Source of the DNA: SBBG01 sp033717875
GTDB taxonomy: Bacteria; Pseudomonadota; Gammaproteobacteria; Ga0077554; Ga007554
Length of the DNA: 64,000 bases
Direction: 5' to 3'
Assembly: GCA_033717875.1 (NCBI GenBank)
Contig: JADDKJ010000011.1
Coordinates: 1 to 64,000, forward strand
A program made the position numbers and the translations under genes. A model generated the notes under the pieces. That model did not search any database and had not been told where the DNA came from. It saw only the letters and a list, made by a program, of their open reading frames with translations. Below, piece by piece: positions 52,817 to 61,651 of the stretch (within the stretch, counting starts at the first letter, position 1; each line of letters opens with the position of its first letter).

Positions 52817-52862
52817 GAATCGGATCAGCATGGTAACTTTACCGATAAAGGAAAAAGGAACC

Positions 52863-53750
52863 ATGAACAGCATGCCAACGGTGTTTAAAACCATCGGCCT
52901 GATCGGCAAATACGGCGATCCCAGCGTCAATGACACATTGAACGCCCTGCGCGCCCACCTCCAGGCGCGCGGACTGCATGTGCTGCTGGACGAGGACACC
53001 GCCAAAACCTTCCCGGACACGCGCCTGGAAATCGCCAGCCGCCAGGTCATCGGTGAACGGTGCGACCTGGTGATTGTCGTCGGCGGCGACGGCACGTTGC
53101 TCAACGCCGCGCGCGCGCTGGCCAATACCGGCATCCCGCTGGCCGGCATCAACCTCGGCCGGCTGGGCTTCCTCGCCGACATCTCCCCCGACCGGATGAT
53201 CGAGCGCATGGAGGAAATCCTGCGCGGCCATTACCTGCTGGAAGAGCGCTGCCTGCTGCACAGCGAGATCAAGCGCGCGGACCAGACCATCAGCGGAACC
53301 TGCGCCTTCAACGACATGGTGGTCCACAAGTGGAACATACTGCGCATGATCGAGTTCGAGACTTACATCGACGGCCAGTTCGTCAACAGCCAGCGCGCCG
53401 ACGGCCTGATCGTCGCCACGCCGACCGGCTCCACCGCCTACGCGCTGTCCGGCGGCGGGCCGATCCTGCACCCGACGCTCAACGCCATCGCCCTGGTGCC
53501 GATCTGCCCGCACACACTGAGCAGCCGCCCCATCGTCGTCAGCGGCGACAGCCACATCGACATCGTCATCACCGACTGCAACCACGACCGCGCCCAGCTC
53601 ACCGGCGACGGACAGCTCAGCACCGGGCTGCGCGAAGGCGACCATGTCCATATCCGCAAGAAGGAACGCCCCATCCGCCTCATCCACCCGGCGGATCACG
53701 ATCACTACCAGATTTTGCGCGCCAAATTGCGCTGGGGCGAGAAGCTGTAA
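52863..53750 (+). CDS. nadK: NAD kinase
   Basis: NadK phosphorylates NAD+ to NADP+. The 295-residue protein has the GGDG motif (VVGGDGTLLNAAR), NLGRLGFLADI, the NE/D-type motif FNDMVVHK and TPTGSTAYALSGGGPILHP. The start at 52863 is chosen for AAGGAA upstream. It is divergent from hrcA, with 127 bases between the start codons; the CIRCE element could touch its expression too. Confidence 0.97.
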   Translation: MNSMPTVFKTIGLIGKYGDPSVNDTLNALRAHLQARGLHVLLDEDTAKTFPDTRLEIASRQVIGERCDLVIVVGGDGTLLNAARALANTGIPLAGINLGRLGFLADISPDRMIERMEEILRGHYLLEERCLLHSEIKRADQTISGTCAFNDMVVHKWNILRMIEFETYIDGQFVNSQRADGLIVATPTGSTAYALSGGGPILHPTLNAIALVPICPHTLSSRPIVVSGDSHIDIVITDCNHDRAQLTGDGQLSTGLREGDHVHIRKKERPIRLIHPADHDHYQILRAKLRWGEKL

Positions 53751-53777
53751 CCCCTTTACCGCAGAAATCTCACACTT

Positions 53778-55460
53778 ATGCTGACCCACATCGCCATCCG
53801 CGACTTCGCCATCGTCGACCATCTGGAACTGGACCTGAACCCCGGCATGACCGTGCTGACCGGCGAAACCGGGGCCGGCAAGTCCATCCTCGTCGACGCG
53901 CTGGGGCTGGTGCTGGGCAATCGCGCCGACAGCGGCGTGGTACGCCACGGCTGCGAACGCGCCGAGATTAGCGCGGCATTCGATACGGAGGGCATGGAGG
54001 ATGTCCAGCGCTGGCTGGCGGAACATGAGCTGGATGCGGATGGCGAATGCCTGCTGCGCCGCTCCATCACCGCCGAAGGACGTTCCAAGGGCTACATCAA
54101 CGGCCGTCCTGTCCCCCTGCAATCGCTGCAAGCGTTGGGCGAGAAGCTGATCGACATCCATGGCCAGCACGAACACCAGTCTCTGCTCAAAAGCGACATC
54201 CAGCTCCGCCTGCTGGATGACTATGCCGGACACGGCGAGCACGTCTGCGGCGTGGAAAAAACCTGGCGGCAATGGAAAAAACTGAGCGCGGAGCTCGAAG
54301 AACTGCGCCGCGCGGTGCACGACCGCGATGCGCGGCTGGAGTTGCTGCGCTATCAGGTCAGCGAGCTGGAGGCGCTGGAACTGGGCGAGGGAGAACTCAC
54401 CCTGCTCGATGAAGAACACGCCCGGCTGGCCAACGCCGGACGCCTGATACACACCGTCGAGACGGCGCTGCACAACCTCTACGAAAGCGACGAGGGCGCG
54501 GCGCTCACCGTGCTGGATCGCACCCTCGGCGAACTCGAACAGTTGCGCGCCATCGACAACCGACTGGCCGCCGCCTGCGAACTGTTGAACAACGCGCTGA
54601 TCCAGATCGGCGAAGGCGCGAACGAACTGCGCCATTACCGGGAAAGCCTGGATCTCGACCCGGAGCGCCTGCAATGGGTGGAGCAACGGCTGGACGCCAT
54701 CCACCAATCAGCGCGCAAACACCGTATCCCCCCGGCCGAACTGCCCGCCCTGCTGGCGCGTTTGAGCGAGGAACTGGCGGCGATCGAGCACAGCGACGAG
54801 CGGCTTGCGACCCTGCAAAACGAGCTTGAAGCCCTCGCCCGCCGCTATCGCGAACAGGCGCGCGAACTGGGCGCCCGCCGCGCCCGCGCCGCGCATGAAC
54901 TCAGCGAACGCGTCACCGCCGCCATGCGGCCGCTGGGCCTGCCTCACGCACACTTCGAAATCACACTGCACCCGCTGGACGAGGAACGCTTCTCCCCCAC
55001 CGGCATGGAACGCGCCGAGTTCCTGGTCAACACCAATCCAGGCCAACCCCTGAAGCCGCTGAACAAGGTCGCCTCGGGCGGCGAACTGTCGCGCATCAGC
55101 CTCGCCATCCAGGTCATCACCGCGCGCAGCCAGCACATCCCGACGCTGATCTTCGATGAAGTGGACACCGGCATCGGCGGCGGCGTGGCGGAAAGCGTCG
55201 GCCGGCAACTGCGCACCCTGGGCGAATCGCACCAGGTGCTGTGCGTCACCCACCTGCCCCAGGTCGCCGCCCTCGGCCACCATCACCTGCACGTCAGCAA
55301 GCAGACCAAACAGAACAGCACCGCCACCCGCATCCAGGTCTTGTCCAAAGACACCCGCCAGGAAGAAATCGCCCGCATGCTCGGCGGCGTCGAAATCACC
55401 GATCAGACACGGGCACACGCCAAGGAGATGATTGCGCGGGCGCAGAAGCGACGGGTATAG
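53778..55460 (+). CDS. recN: DNA repair protein RecN
   Basis: RecN is an SMC-like ATPase for double-strand-break repair. The 560-residue protein has Walker A TGETGAGKSIL (about residues 29-39), long coiled coils (about 155-370, e.g. DRDARLELLRYQVSELEALE), the signature ASGGELSRISLAIQ and Walker B LIFDEVDTGIGG. It follows nadK by 27 bases, the normal order in gammaproteobacteria. No LexA box is obvious. Confidence 0.97.
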   Translation: MLTHIAIRDFAIVDHLELDLNPGMTVLTGETGAGKSILVDALGLVLGNRADSGVVRHGCERAEISAAFDTEGMEDVQRWLAEHELDADGECLLRRSITAEGRSKGYINGRPVPLQSLQALGEKLIDIHGQHEHQSLLKSDIQLRLLDDYAGHGEHVCGVEKTWRQWKKLSAELEELRRAVHDRDARLELLRYQVSELEALELGEGELTLLDEEHARLANAGRLIHTVETALHNLYESDEGAALTVLDRTLGELEQLRAIDNRLAAACELLNNALIQIGEGANELRHYRESLDLDPERLQWVEQRLDAIHQSARKHRIPPAELPALLARLSEELAAIEHSDERLATLQNELEALARRYREQARELGARRARAAHELSERVTAAMRPLGLPHAHFEITLHPLDEERFSPTGMERAEFLVNTNPGQPLKPLNKVASGGELSRISLAIQVITARSQHIPTLIFDEVDTGIGGGVAESVGRQLRTLGESHQVLCVTHLPQVAALGHHHLHVSKQTKQNSTATRIQVLSKDTRQEEIARMLGGVEITDQTRAHAKEMIARAQKRRV

Positions 55461-55472
55461 CGCAACACCCGC

Positions 55473-56150
55473 TCACAACAGCCAATCGAACGCACGGCGG
55501 AATTTTTCCTTGCCGTCTTGTTCGACGATCTCCCCGTGAGACAAGATGATGCGCTCGAAATCCCACTCCAACAGGCGCTTGATCGAGGCCCCGAACGCCG
55601 CCTTGTCTTTCATGAAGAACGTTTTGAACAGCCGTGTCGGCCCAAAATGGTGATACGCCCCATTCAGTCGAAGCAGCAGTTTTTCCAACAACGACGCGGA
55701 ACGGGTGATATTGAACACCAAATCGGTGACGATGAGGGCACGGCTTTTCTTGTGATAGAAGACAACCTCATTCAGGCGCGGCAGTCCCCTCATCACATGC
55801 TGCTCCAGCTCACCGCGCCACGCTTCCGCTACCGCGTCGTCGAGTATCTCTTCCTGCACAGGAAATCCCTTTATCGGCACCATTCCGGCCGGGTGATAAT
55901 ACACCGCCCGCGGATAAGCGCGGATCCATTCGGCGAGAAAGAGATTGTGTTCGCAGTTTGGGGCGATAATCGCGCATACCTCGCCCAGCGAATCCAGCCA
56001 TTCTTGCAAGCCCGCCTCGTACCCCACCGGCGAATGCAGCACCAACCCGCCGGAACTCAACCTGACGACCGTCATCCGCACCCCCAGGCCAAGACCCATC
56101 AAACGGAACGGGCGATCGACAACCCACACATCTTCATGGACTTTTCTCAT
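55473..56150 (-). CDS. DUF4336 (metallo-beta-lactamase-fold-like) protein
   Basis: The 225-residue protein has the DUF4336 sequence pattern: DVWVVDRPFRLMGLGLGVRM, RLSSGGLVLHSPV, APNCEHNLFLAEW, YYHPAG, LIVTDLVFNI and ILSHGEIVEQDGKEKFRRAF. The fold is that of metallo-beta-lactamases, but only some metal ligands (His in NCEHN and SHGE) are visible. The ATG at 56150 is preferred to 56156 because GGAGG is six bases upstream. It is 15 bases downstream of marR, so the two form an operon. Confidence 0.85.
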   Translation of the reverse strand: MRKVHEDVWVVDRPFRLMGLGLGVRMTVVRLSSGGLVLHSPVGYEAGLQEWLDSLGEVCAIIAPNCEHNLFLAEWIRAYPRAVYYHPAGMVPIKGFPVQEEILDDAVAEAWRGELEQHVMRGLPRLNEVVFYHKKSRALIVTDLVFNITRSASLLEKLLLRLNGAYHHFGPTRLFKTFFMKDKAAFGASIKRLLEWDFERIILSHGEIVEQDGKEKFRRAFDWLL

Positions 56151-56165
56151 CGTCATCCTCCCATG

Positions 56166-56606
56166 TCAGGGCGCATCACCGCTCGCCAGCAAGGTTAGCA
56201 AACTCGCTCTCAGCGCTTGATAGCCATGCTTGCCTAACGCAACCTCGTAATGCCGCTCGATATCCCGCACGACATGAATCGCTCGCTCTATGAGCACTCT
56301 CCCCCTTTTCGTATAAACAATCGACTTGGCCCGCCCGTCTTCCGCATCCGCCGTGATTCGCACATAAGCTTTCTTCTCAAGACCCTTGGCGATCTGCCCA
56401 ACGGCTTGCTTGGTCAAACCGGCATGTTCGGCGAGGATGGTCGCGCGTAACCCCTCCGGGTCCAGGTGACGCAGCACATTGAGATCGGACAAGGTGACAT
56501 CCGGGAACCCCACTTTTCCCAATTCATCAAGCAACTGCTTCTCGAATTTCCGGAAGGCAAGAAGCATCAGGCGGGCGGTGGGGTGCTGATTCATATCGTT
56601 TGGCAT
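56166..56606 (-). CDS. MarR-family transcriptional regulator
   Basis: The 146-residue regulator has a winged helix (about 35-110): LSDLNVLRHLDPEGLRATIL, AEHAGLTKQAVGQIAKGLEK and the wing YVRITADAEDGRAKSIVYTK. GGAGGG precedes ATG 56606. Two palindromic sites (56628-56664) directly upstream make autoregulation likely. It precedes a DUF4336 gene and is divergent from a small secreted protein. Confidence 0.92.
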   Translation of the reverse strand: MPNDMNQHPTARLMLLAFRKFEKQLLDELGKVGFPDVTLSDLNVLRHLDPEGLRATILAEHAGLTKQAVGQIAKGLEKKAYVRITADAEDGRAKSIVYTKRGRVLIERAIHVVRDIERHYEVALGKHGYQALRASLLTLLASGDAP

Positions 56607-56627
56607 GATTTTCCCTCCGCCTTAATA

Positions 56628-56664
56628 GTAAAGTATATTTACCATTAAAGTAAAGTATATTTAC
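56628..56664. promoter_or_regulatory. Twin palindromic operators for the MarR regulator
   Basis: The 15-mer GTAAAGTATATTTAC occurs twice, at 56628-56642 and 56650-56664, with starts 22 bases apart, i.e. about two helical turns. Each copy is nearly palindromic (GTAAA / TTTAC). The position between marR and the divergent gene fits control of both. Confidence 0.85.
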
Positions 56665-56755
56665 AAAATGCGTTTGCCTATAAGCTCTTGCCTGTTTAAC
56701 CAGAAGAATATTATCCTTGCCGGACACAATCACAACGACTTTCGAGGAGGGGAGT

Positions 56756-57199
56756 ATGAAAAAAATGATGCTTGGCGTGTTTCTTTTGATGGTTGCCTGG
56801 GCTGGCCTGCCCGGCGGGGCGGTGGCGGCTTCCGCGAATGCGATCGACCTGGACTCGCCGGAATGGCTGGGCAACTACAAACTGGATCAAAAACAACTCG
56901 CCGCGGTCAAGGCCGCCATGGAACGAGCGATGACGGCCCCCATCGATGTGGAGCAACAATGCGCCGAAGATCCGGGCCTGTGCGTGGTGCGCGCCGCGCG
57001 CGAATGGTTCTTCGAGGGGATAAGATACCGCGCCATCGTCATTTACCTCCACACCATCGGCAATGCCACGGGGGTGGTCCGTCAAATCGACGGCAAGTGG
57101 ACGGAAATCAAGATCAAGGAGCCGGTGGCAAGTTCAGCCGGCTCCACGGCAACGGGCACGAAAAAACAGCGTGCCGTCAGCACCAAGACACGGCGATAA
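56756..57199 (+). CDS. Small exported protein of unknown function
   Basis: The 147-residue protein starts MKKMMLGVFLLMVAWAGLPG (signal peptide, cleavage near AVAAS, residue 25). The mature part has LDSPEWLGNYKLDQKQLAAV, two Cys (QQCAEDPGLCVV) that may pair and VIYLHTIGNATGVVRQIDGK. The tail is Ser/Thr/Lys-rich. Not recognised. GAGGAGGGG stands before ATG 56756. Control by the divergent MarR protein is inferred from the operators. Confidence 0.8.
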   Translation: MKKMMLGVFLLMVAWAGLPGGAVAASANAIDLDSPEWLGNYKLDQKQLAAVKAAMERAMTAPIDVEQQCAEDPGLCVVRAAREWFFEGIRYRAIVIYLHTIGNATGVVRQIDGKWTEIKIKEPVASSAGSTATGTKKQRAVSTKTRR

Positions 57200-57283
57200 T
57201 TCGCTGATGAGGGAGTTATAAAACCCAAAGACTTACCACGCACATTCTCCTCACCTACCCAACGCTGTCAAGTCAAGCATAAA

Positions 57284-57410
57284 TGTAGGGCGGGTTAGCG
57301 TTTTTTTGCGTAACCCGCCAGGCGTGCGCGGCACACAACCTGTTTTTCAATGAGCGCCGACGGCACGGTTGGCGGGTTACGGCGCCAAGAAGCGCTTAAC
57401 CCGCCTTACA
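57284..57410. repeat. 127-bp TGTAGGGCGGGTTAGCG element
   Basis: Ends TGTAGGGCGGGTTAGCG and CGCTTAACCCGCCTTACA form imperfect terminal inverted repeats. Inner parts GCGTAACCCGCC and GGCGGGTTACG also pair. Half of a second copy is at 32065. This type is widespread in gammaproteobacteria. Confidence 0.7.
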
Positions 57411-57424
57411 TCCACCACAAAAAC

Positions 57425-59005
57425 TCAATGCTCCCGCGTCGTGCGAAACTCGATGTCCGGCCAGCGCTCCATCGTCAGCGCCAGGTTGACGCGGGTAGGG
57501 GCGATGTAGGTTAGATCGCCCGCCCCATCCAGCGCGAGGTTGTCGCGAACCTTGTTTTGGAATTCGTCGAGTTTTTTCGCGTCAGCGCAACTGATCCAGC
57601 GCGCGGTGGCGACCTGGACATTCTCGAAGCTGCACTCCACGCCGTATTCATGCTTCAAACGGTAGGCCACCACATCGAATTGCAGCACCCCGACGGCGCC
57701 CAGAATCAGGTCATTGCTGTTGAGAGGCCGGAACAATTGCGTGGCGCCTTCCTCGCACAACTGCTGCAAGCCCTTCTGCAGGGCCTTCATGCGCAGGGGG
57801 TCGCGCAGGCGGGCGCGGCGGAAGAGTTCGGGGGCGAAGTGCGGAATGCCGGTGAACTTGAGTTCTTCGCCGACGGTAAACGTGTCGCCGATCTGGATGG
57901 TGCCGTGGTTGTGCAGGCCGATGATGTCGCCGGCATAGGCGTCTTCCACCTGTTCGCGGTCCTGTGCCATGAAGGTGATGGCGTTGGCGATCTGCACATC
58001 GCGGCCGATGCGCACATGGCGCACTTTCATGCCCTTGCTGTAACTCCCGGAACAGACGCGCAGGAAGGCGATGCGGTCGCGGTGCTGCGGGTCCATATTG
58101 GCCTGGATCTTGAAAACGAAGCCACTGAATTTCTCTTCCAGCGGAGAGACTGCGCGCGTGGTGGTTTGGCGCGGCTGCGGCGGCGGCGCGTATTCGACGA
58201 AGGCGTCGAGCAACTCCTTGACGCCAAAATTGTTGATCGCCGAACCGAAAAACACCGGCGTCAGCTTGCCTTCGAGGAAGGCCTGCTTGTCGAAGAGATG
58301 GCTCGCGCCGCGCACCAGCTCGATTTCGTCACGCAACTCGCCCACCATGGTTCCGAACATCTCATCCAGGCGCGGATTAGCCAGCCCCTCGATCACCTCG
58401 CCTTCCCTGATCTTGCCGCCATGCGTGGCGCCGAACAGGTGCACGCGATCGTTATAGAGGTCAAACACGCCCCTGAAGCCCTTGCCCATGCCGATCGGCC
58501 AGGTGATGGGCGCGCAGCGGATCTTGAGCACCTCTTCCACCTCATCGAGCAATTCGATGGGCGGACGGCCTTCGCGGTCGAGCTTGTTGATGAAGGTGAT
58601 GATGGGGGTGTCGCGCAGACGGCACACCTCGATGAGCTTGATGGTACGCTCCTCCACGCCCTTGGCGCTGTCGATCACCATCAGCGCGGAGTCGACCGCG
58701 GTGAGCGTGCGATAAGTGTCCTCGGAGAAGTCTTCGTGGCCTGGGGTATCAAGCAGGTTGATGATCGCATCGCGATAAGGAAACTGCATCACCGACGAGG
58801 TGACCGAGATGCCGCGCTGCTTTTCCAGCTCCATCCAGTCGGAGGTGGCGTGGCGCGCGGCCTTGCGGCCCTTCACGGTGCCGGCGAGCTGGATGGCGCC
58901 ACCGAACAGCAGCAGCTTCTCGGTGAGCGTGGTTTTACCCGCGTCAGGGTGGGAAATGATGGCAAAAGTACGGCGGCGTGCCGTTTCGCGTGCGAGAGTG
59001 GACAT
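57425..59005 (-). CDS. prfC: Peptide chain release factor 3
   Basis: RF3 is a GTPase that removes RF1/RF2 from the ribosome. The 526-residue protein has G1 ISHPDAGKTTLTEKL, the switch-I region RKAARHATSDWMELEKQRGI, G3 DTPGHEDFSEDT, G4 NKLDREGR, domain II and the C-terminal domain (QLFRPLNSNDLILGAVGVLQ). Length and start are as in E. coli. Confidence 0.97.
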   Translation of the reverse strand: MSTLARETARRRTFAIISHPDAGKTTLTEKLLLFGGAIQLAGTVKGRKAARHATSDWMELEKQRGISVTSSVMQFPYRDAIINLLDTPGHEDFSEDTYRTLTAVDSALMVIDSAKGVEERTIKLIEVCRLRDTPIITFINKLDREGRPPIELLDEVEEVLKIRCAPITWPIGMGKGFRGVFDLYNDRVHLFGATHGGKIREGEVIEGLANPRLDEMFGTMVGELRDEIELVRGASHLFDKQAFLEGKLTPVFFGSAINNFGVKELLDAFVEYAPPPQPRQTTTRAVSPLEEKFSGFVFKIQANMDPQHRDRIAFLRVCSGSYSKGMKVRHVRIGRDVQIANAITFMAQDREQVEDAYAGDIIGLHNHGTIQIGDTFTVGEELKFTGIPHFAPELFRRARLRDPLRMKALQKGLQQLCEEGATQLFRPLNSNDLILGAVGVLQFDVVAYRLKHEYGVECSFENVQVATARWISCADAKKLDEFQNKVRDNLALDGAGDLTYIAPTRVNLALTMERWPDIEFRTTREH

Positions 59006-59143
59006 TCTTCGGTGACTGGTAAACCGGCTTTACGCGCGGTAATTACAAAACGACTGATTTTACCAGTTTATGCCATGCCGCACAAAACTGCTTTTCCCTG
59101 AAAAAGCTATTGAACCGCAGAGGACGCAAAGAACGCTGCGAAT

Positions 59144-59165
59144 TGCTTCAACCTCAAAACGGCAA
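59144..59165. repeat. Remnant arm of a family B element at the ffh stop codon
   Basis: TGCTTCAACCTCAAAACGGC and the next two bases equal the left arm of copy 2 (42815-42836) with one change. On the minus strand this piece encodes Leu-Pro-Phe-stop at the end of Ffh. Confidence 0.5.
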
Positions 59166-60500
59166 CCTCCCCTTCATCCCCCGCATCATTTTGGCCAGGC
59201 CGCCGCCCTTGGACATCTGCTTCATCATGCGCTGCATCTGGTCGAACTGTTTGAGCAGGCGGTTGACATCCTGCACCTGGACACCGGAACCGGCAGCGAT
59301 GCGGCGTTTGCGCGAACCCTTGATGACATCGGGGTGGCGGCGCTCCTGATTCGTCATGGAGCTGATGATCGCCTCCATGCGAATGATTTCCTTGTCGTTG
59401 ACCTGATCCTTGACCTTCTGCGGCACGTTGGCCATGCCCGGCATCTTGTCCATGAGACTGGTGAGACCACCCATCTTGCGCATTTGCTGCATCTGATCGC
59501 GAAAGTCCTCCAGATCGAAACCCTTGCCCTTTTTCAGCTTGCCGGCGAGTTTTTCCGCCTGCCCGCGGTCGATGGTGCGCTCCACTTCTTCCACCAGGCT
59601 CAGCACATCACCCATGCCGAGAATGCGCGACACCACGCGGTCGGGATGAAAAGGCTCCAGCGCGGCGGTCTTTTCGCCCACGCCGAGGAACTTGATGGGC
59701 TTGCCGGTGACATGCCGGATCGACAAAGCCGCGCCGCCGCGCGCATCACCGTCGGCCTTGGTGAGCACGACGCCGGTCAACGGCAGGGCCTCGTTGAAAG
59801 CCTTGGCGGTATTGATCGCATCCTGGCCCGTCATGCTGTCGACGACGAACAGCGTCTCGGTGGGAACGAGCGTGGCGTGCAACCGCTTGATCTCGTCCAT
59901 CATTTCTTCGTCGATGTGCAAACGGCCCGCGGTGTCGACGATCACCACGTCGATGAAACGCCGCCGCGCCTCGGCCACCGCGCCTTCGGCGATGTTTACC
60001 GGATTTTGCGATGGGTCGCTGGGATAGAATGTGACGCCGACCTCTTTGGCTAGCGTTTCGAGCTGATCGATGGCCGCCGGACGATAAACGTCGCAACTCG
60101 CCACCAGCACGCTCTTCTTGCGCCGCTCCTTGAGATGACGCGCCAGCTTGGCGACGGTGGTGGTCTTGCCGGAGCCCTGCAATCCGGCCATCAGGATGAT
60201 CGCGGGCGGCGGCACATTGAGGTTGAGATCGACGGTCTCGCCCATCACCGCAAGCAATTCGTCGTGCACCACCTTGACCAGCGCCTGGCCGGGCGTGAGG
60301 CTCTGCAACACGTCCTGACCGACCGCGCGTTCGCGCACATGCTCGATGAACTCGCGCACCACCGGCAGGGCGACATCCGCCTCCAGCAGCGCCATGCGCA
60401 CCTCGCGCAGCGTTTCCTTTATATTGTCCTCGGTCAGCCGTCCCTGCCCGCGCAGGCGCTGGAGGACACCGTTCAGACGTTCCGTCAGGCTGTTAAACAT
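59154..60500 (-). CDS. ffh: Signal recognition particle protein Ffh
   Basis: Ffh binds 4.5S RNA and signal sequences and targets ribosomes to FtsY. The 448-residue protein has N and G domains (Walker A GLQGSGKTTTVAKLA, DTAGRLHID, TKADGDARGG, GEKTAALEPF) and the Met-rich M domain (about 300-440; MQQMRKMGG, MDKMPGMANVP, GSRKRRIAAGSGV). The last residues, RLPF, differ from the usual Gly/Met-rich ending and lie in an element remnant. Confidence 0.97.
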   Translation of the reverse strand: MFNSLTERLNGVLQRLRGQGRLTEDNIKETLREVRMALLEADVALPVVREFIEHVRERAVGQDVLQSLTPGQALVKVVHDELLAVMGETVDLNLNVPPPAIILMAGLQGSGKTTTVAKLARHLKERRKKSVLVASCDVYRPAAIDQLETLAKEVGVTFYPSDPSQNPVNIAEGAVAEARRRFIDVVIVDTAGRLHIDEEMMDEIKRLHATLVPTETLFVVDSMTGQDAINTAKAFNEALPLTGVVLTKADGDARGGAALSIRHVTGKPIKFLGVGEKTAALEPFHPDRVVSRILGMGDVLSLVEEVERTIDRGQAEKLAGKLKKGKGFDLEDFRDQMQQMRKMGGLTSLMDKMPGMANVPQKVKDQVNDKEIIRMEAIISSMTNQERRHPDVIKGSRKRRIAAGSGVQVQDVNRLLKQFDQMQRMMKQMSKGGGLAKMMRGMKGRLPF

Positions 60501-60571
60501 GATTCGTTTGACCTGTCATGGCTGCATGTATTGTGCGGTGCGCACGGCACACCCTACCGGTGATTTCAGCG

Positions 60572-61651
60572 TCACGCCATATTTTCAAGTATCGCCCGCT
60601 TCACCGAATCCAGCGTCGCTTCGACGGTAATCAGCGGCGCGCTGCTCTGCTTGATGGCGATGTCGGGATCCTTCAGGCCGTGGCCGGTGAGGGTGCATAC
60701 CACCTTGCTGCCCTCGGGGATCTTGCCCGATTTGATATCGCGCATCGCACCCGCCAGCGAGGTGGCCGAGGCGGGCTCGCAGAACACGCCCTCCTTCTGC
60801 GAGAGCAGTTTCTGCGCGGCGAGGATATCCTCATCGGCGCATTCGTCGAACCAGCCGTTCGACTCCGCCTTCACCTGCCAAGCCTTGTCCCAGCTTTGCG
60901 GGTGACCGATGCGGATCGCGGTGGCGATAGTCTCGGGATTATCGACCGGATGGCCACGCAGGAAAGGTGCGGAACCGGCGGCCTGATAGCCAACCATGCG
61001 CGGACGATTATTGGCGATGCCGTGCTCCTGATATTCCTTGTAGCCCATCCAGTGCGCAGTGATGTTGCCGGCGTTGCCCACCGGCAGGCAGTGGAAGTCC
61101 GGCGCGCATTCCAGTTCCTCGACGATCTCGAAGGCGGCGGTCTTCTGGCCCTGCAAGCGGTAGGGATTGATGGAGTTGACGATGGTGACCGGCGCCTCTT
61201 GCGCCACATCCTTGACCAGTTGCATCCCGGCATCGAAATTGCCCTTGATCTGGATCACACAGGCGCCATGGATCATCGCCTGGGCGAGCTTGCCCAGCGC
61301 GATCTTGCCGTCGGGGATGAGCACGAACGAAGTGATCCCGGCACGCGAGGCATAGGCCGCCGCCGCCGCCGATGTGTTGCCAGTGGAAGCGCAGATGATG
61401 GCGCGGCTGCCCTCCTCCACCGCCTTGGTCACCGCCATCGTCATGCCACGGTCCTTGAACGAGCCGGTGGGGTTGAGACCCTCGAATTTGACGTAAATAT
61501 CCACCTCCTTGCCGAGCAGGCGCGGAATGTTGTTGAGGCGGATCAGCGGGGTATTACCCTCGCCAAGACTGATGATGCGCGTGTCGTCGTGGACGGGCAG
61601 GCGATCGCGGTATTTGTCGATCAGGCCGGTGTAGCGGGGGCGGAATGGCAT
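60572..61651 (-). CDS. thrC: Threonine synthase
   Basis: ThrC converts O-phosphohomoserine to threonine using PLP. The 359-residue protein belongs to the short (archaeal/plant-like) class: GEGNTPLIRLNNI, the PLP lysine in PTGSFKDRGMTMA, CASTGNTSAAAAAYASRAGI, LPVGNAGNITAHWMGYKEY and CTLTGHGLKDPD. GAGG precedes the ATG. It lies about 1.1 kb after hom in the same direction, with hicB and a small ORF region between. Confidence 0.97.
   Translation of the reverse strand: MPFRPRYTGLIDKYRDRLPVHDDTRIISLGEGNTPLIRLNNIPRLLGKEVDIYVKFEGLNPTGSFKDRGMTMAVTKAVEEGSRAIICASTGNTSAAAAAYASRAGITSFVLIPDGKIALGKLAQAMIHGACVIQIKGNFDAGMQLVKDVAQEAPVTIVNSINPYRLQGQKTAAFEIVEELECAPDFHCLPVGNAGNITAHWMGYKEYQEHGIANNRPRMVGYQAAGSAPFLRGHPVDNPETIATAIRIGHPQSWDKAWQVKAESNGWFDECADEDILAAQKLLSQKEGVFCEPASATSLAGAMRDIKSGKIPEGSKVVCTLTGHGLKDPDIAIKQSSAPLITVEATLDSVKRAILENMA

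Noticed and set aside
52839..54707. 622-codon frame antisense to nadK and recN
   Set aside because: It spans two well-supported genes, has shadow composition (Gln/Val/Ala/Asp) and no recognisable domain.
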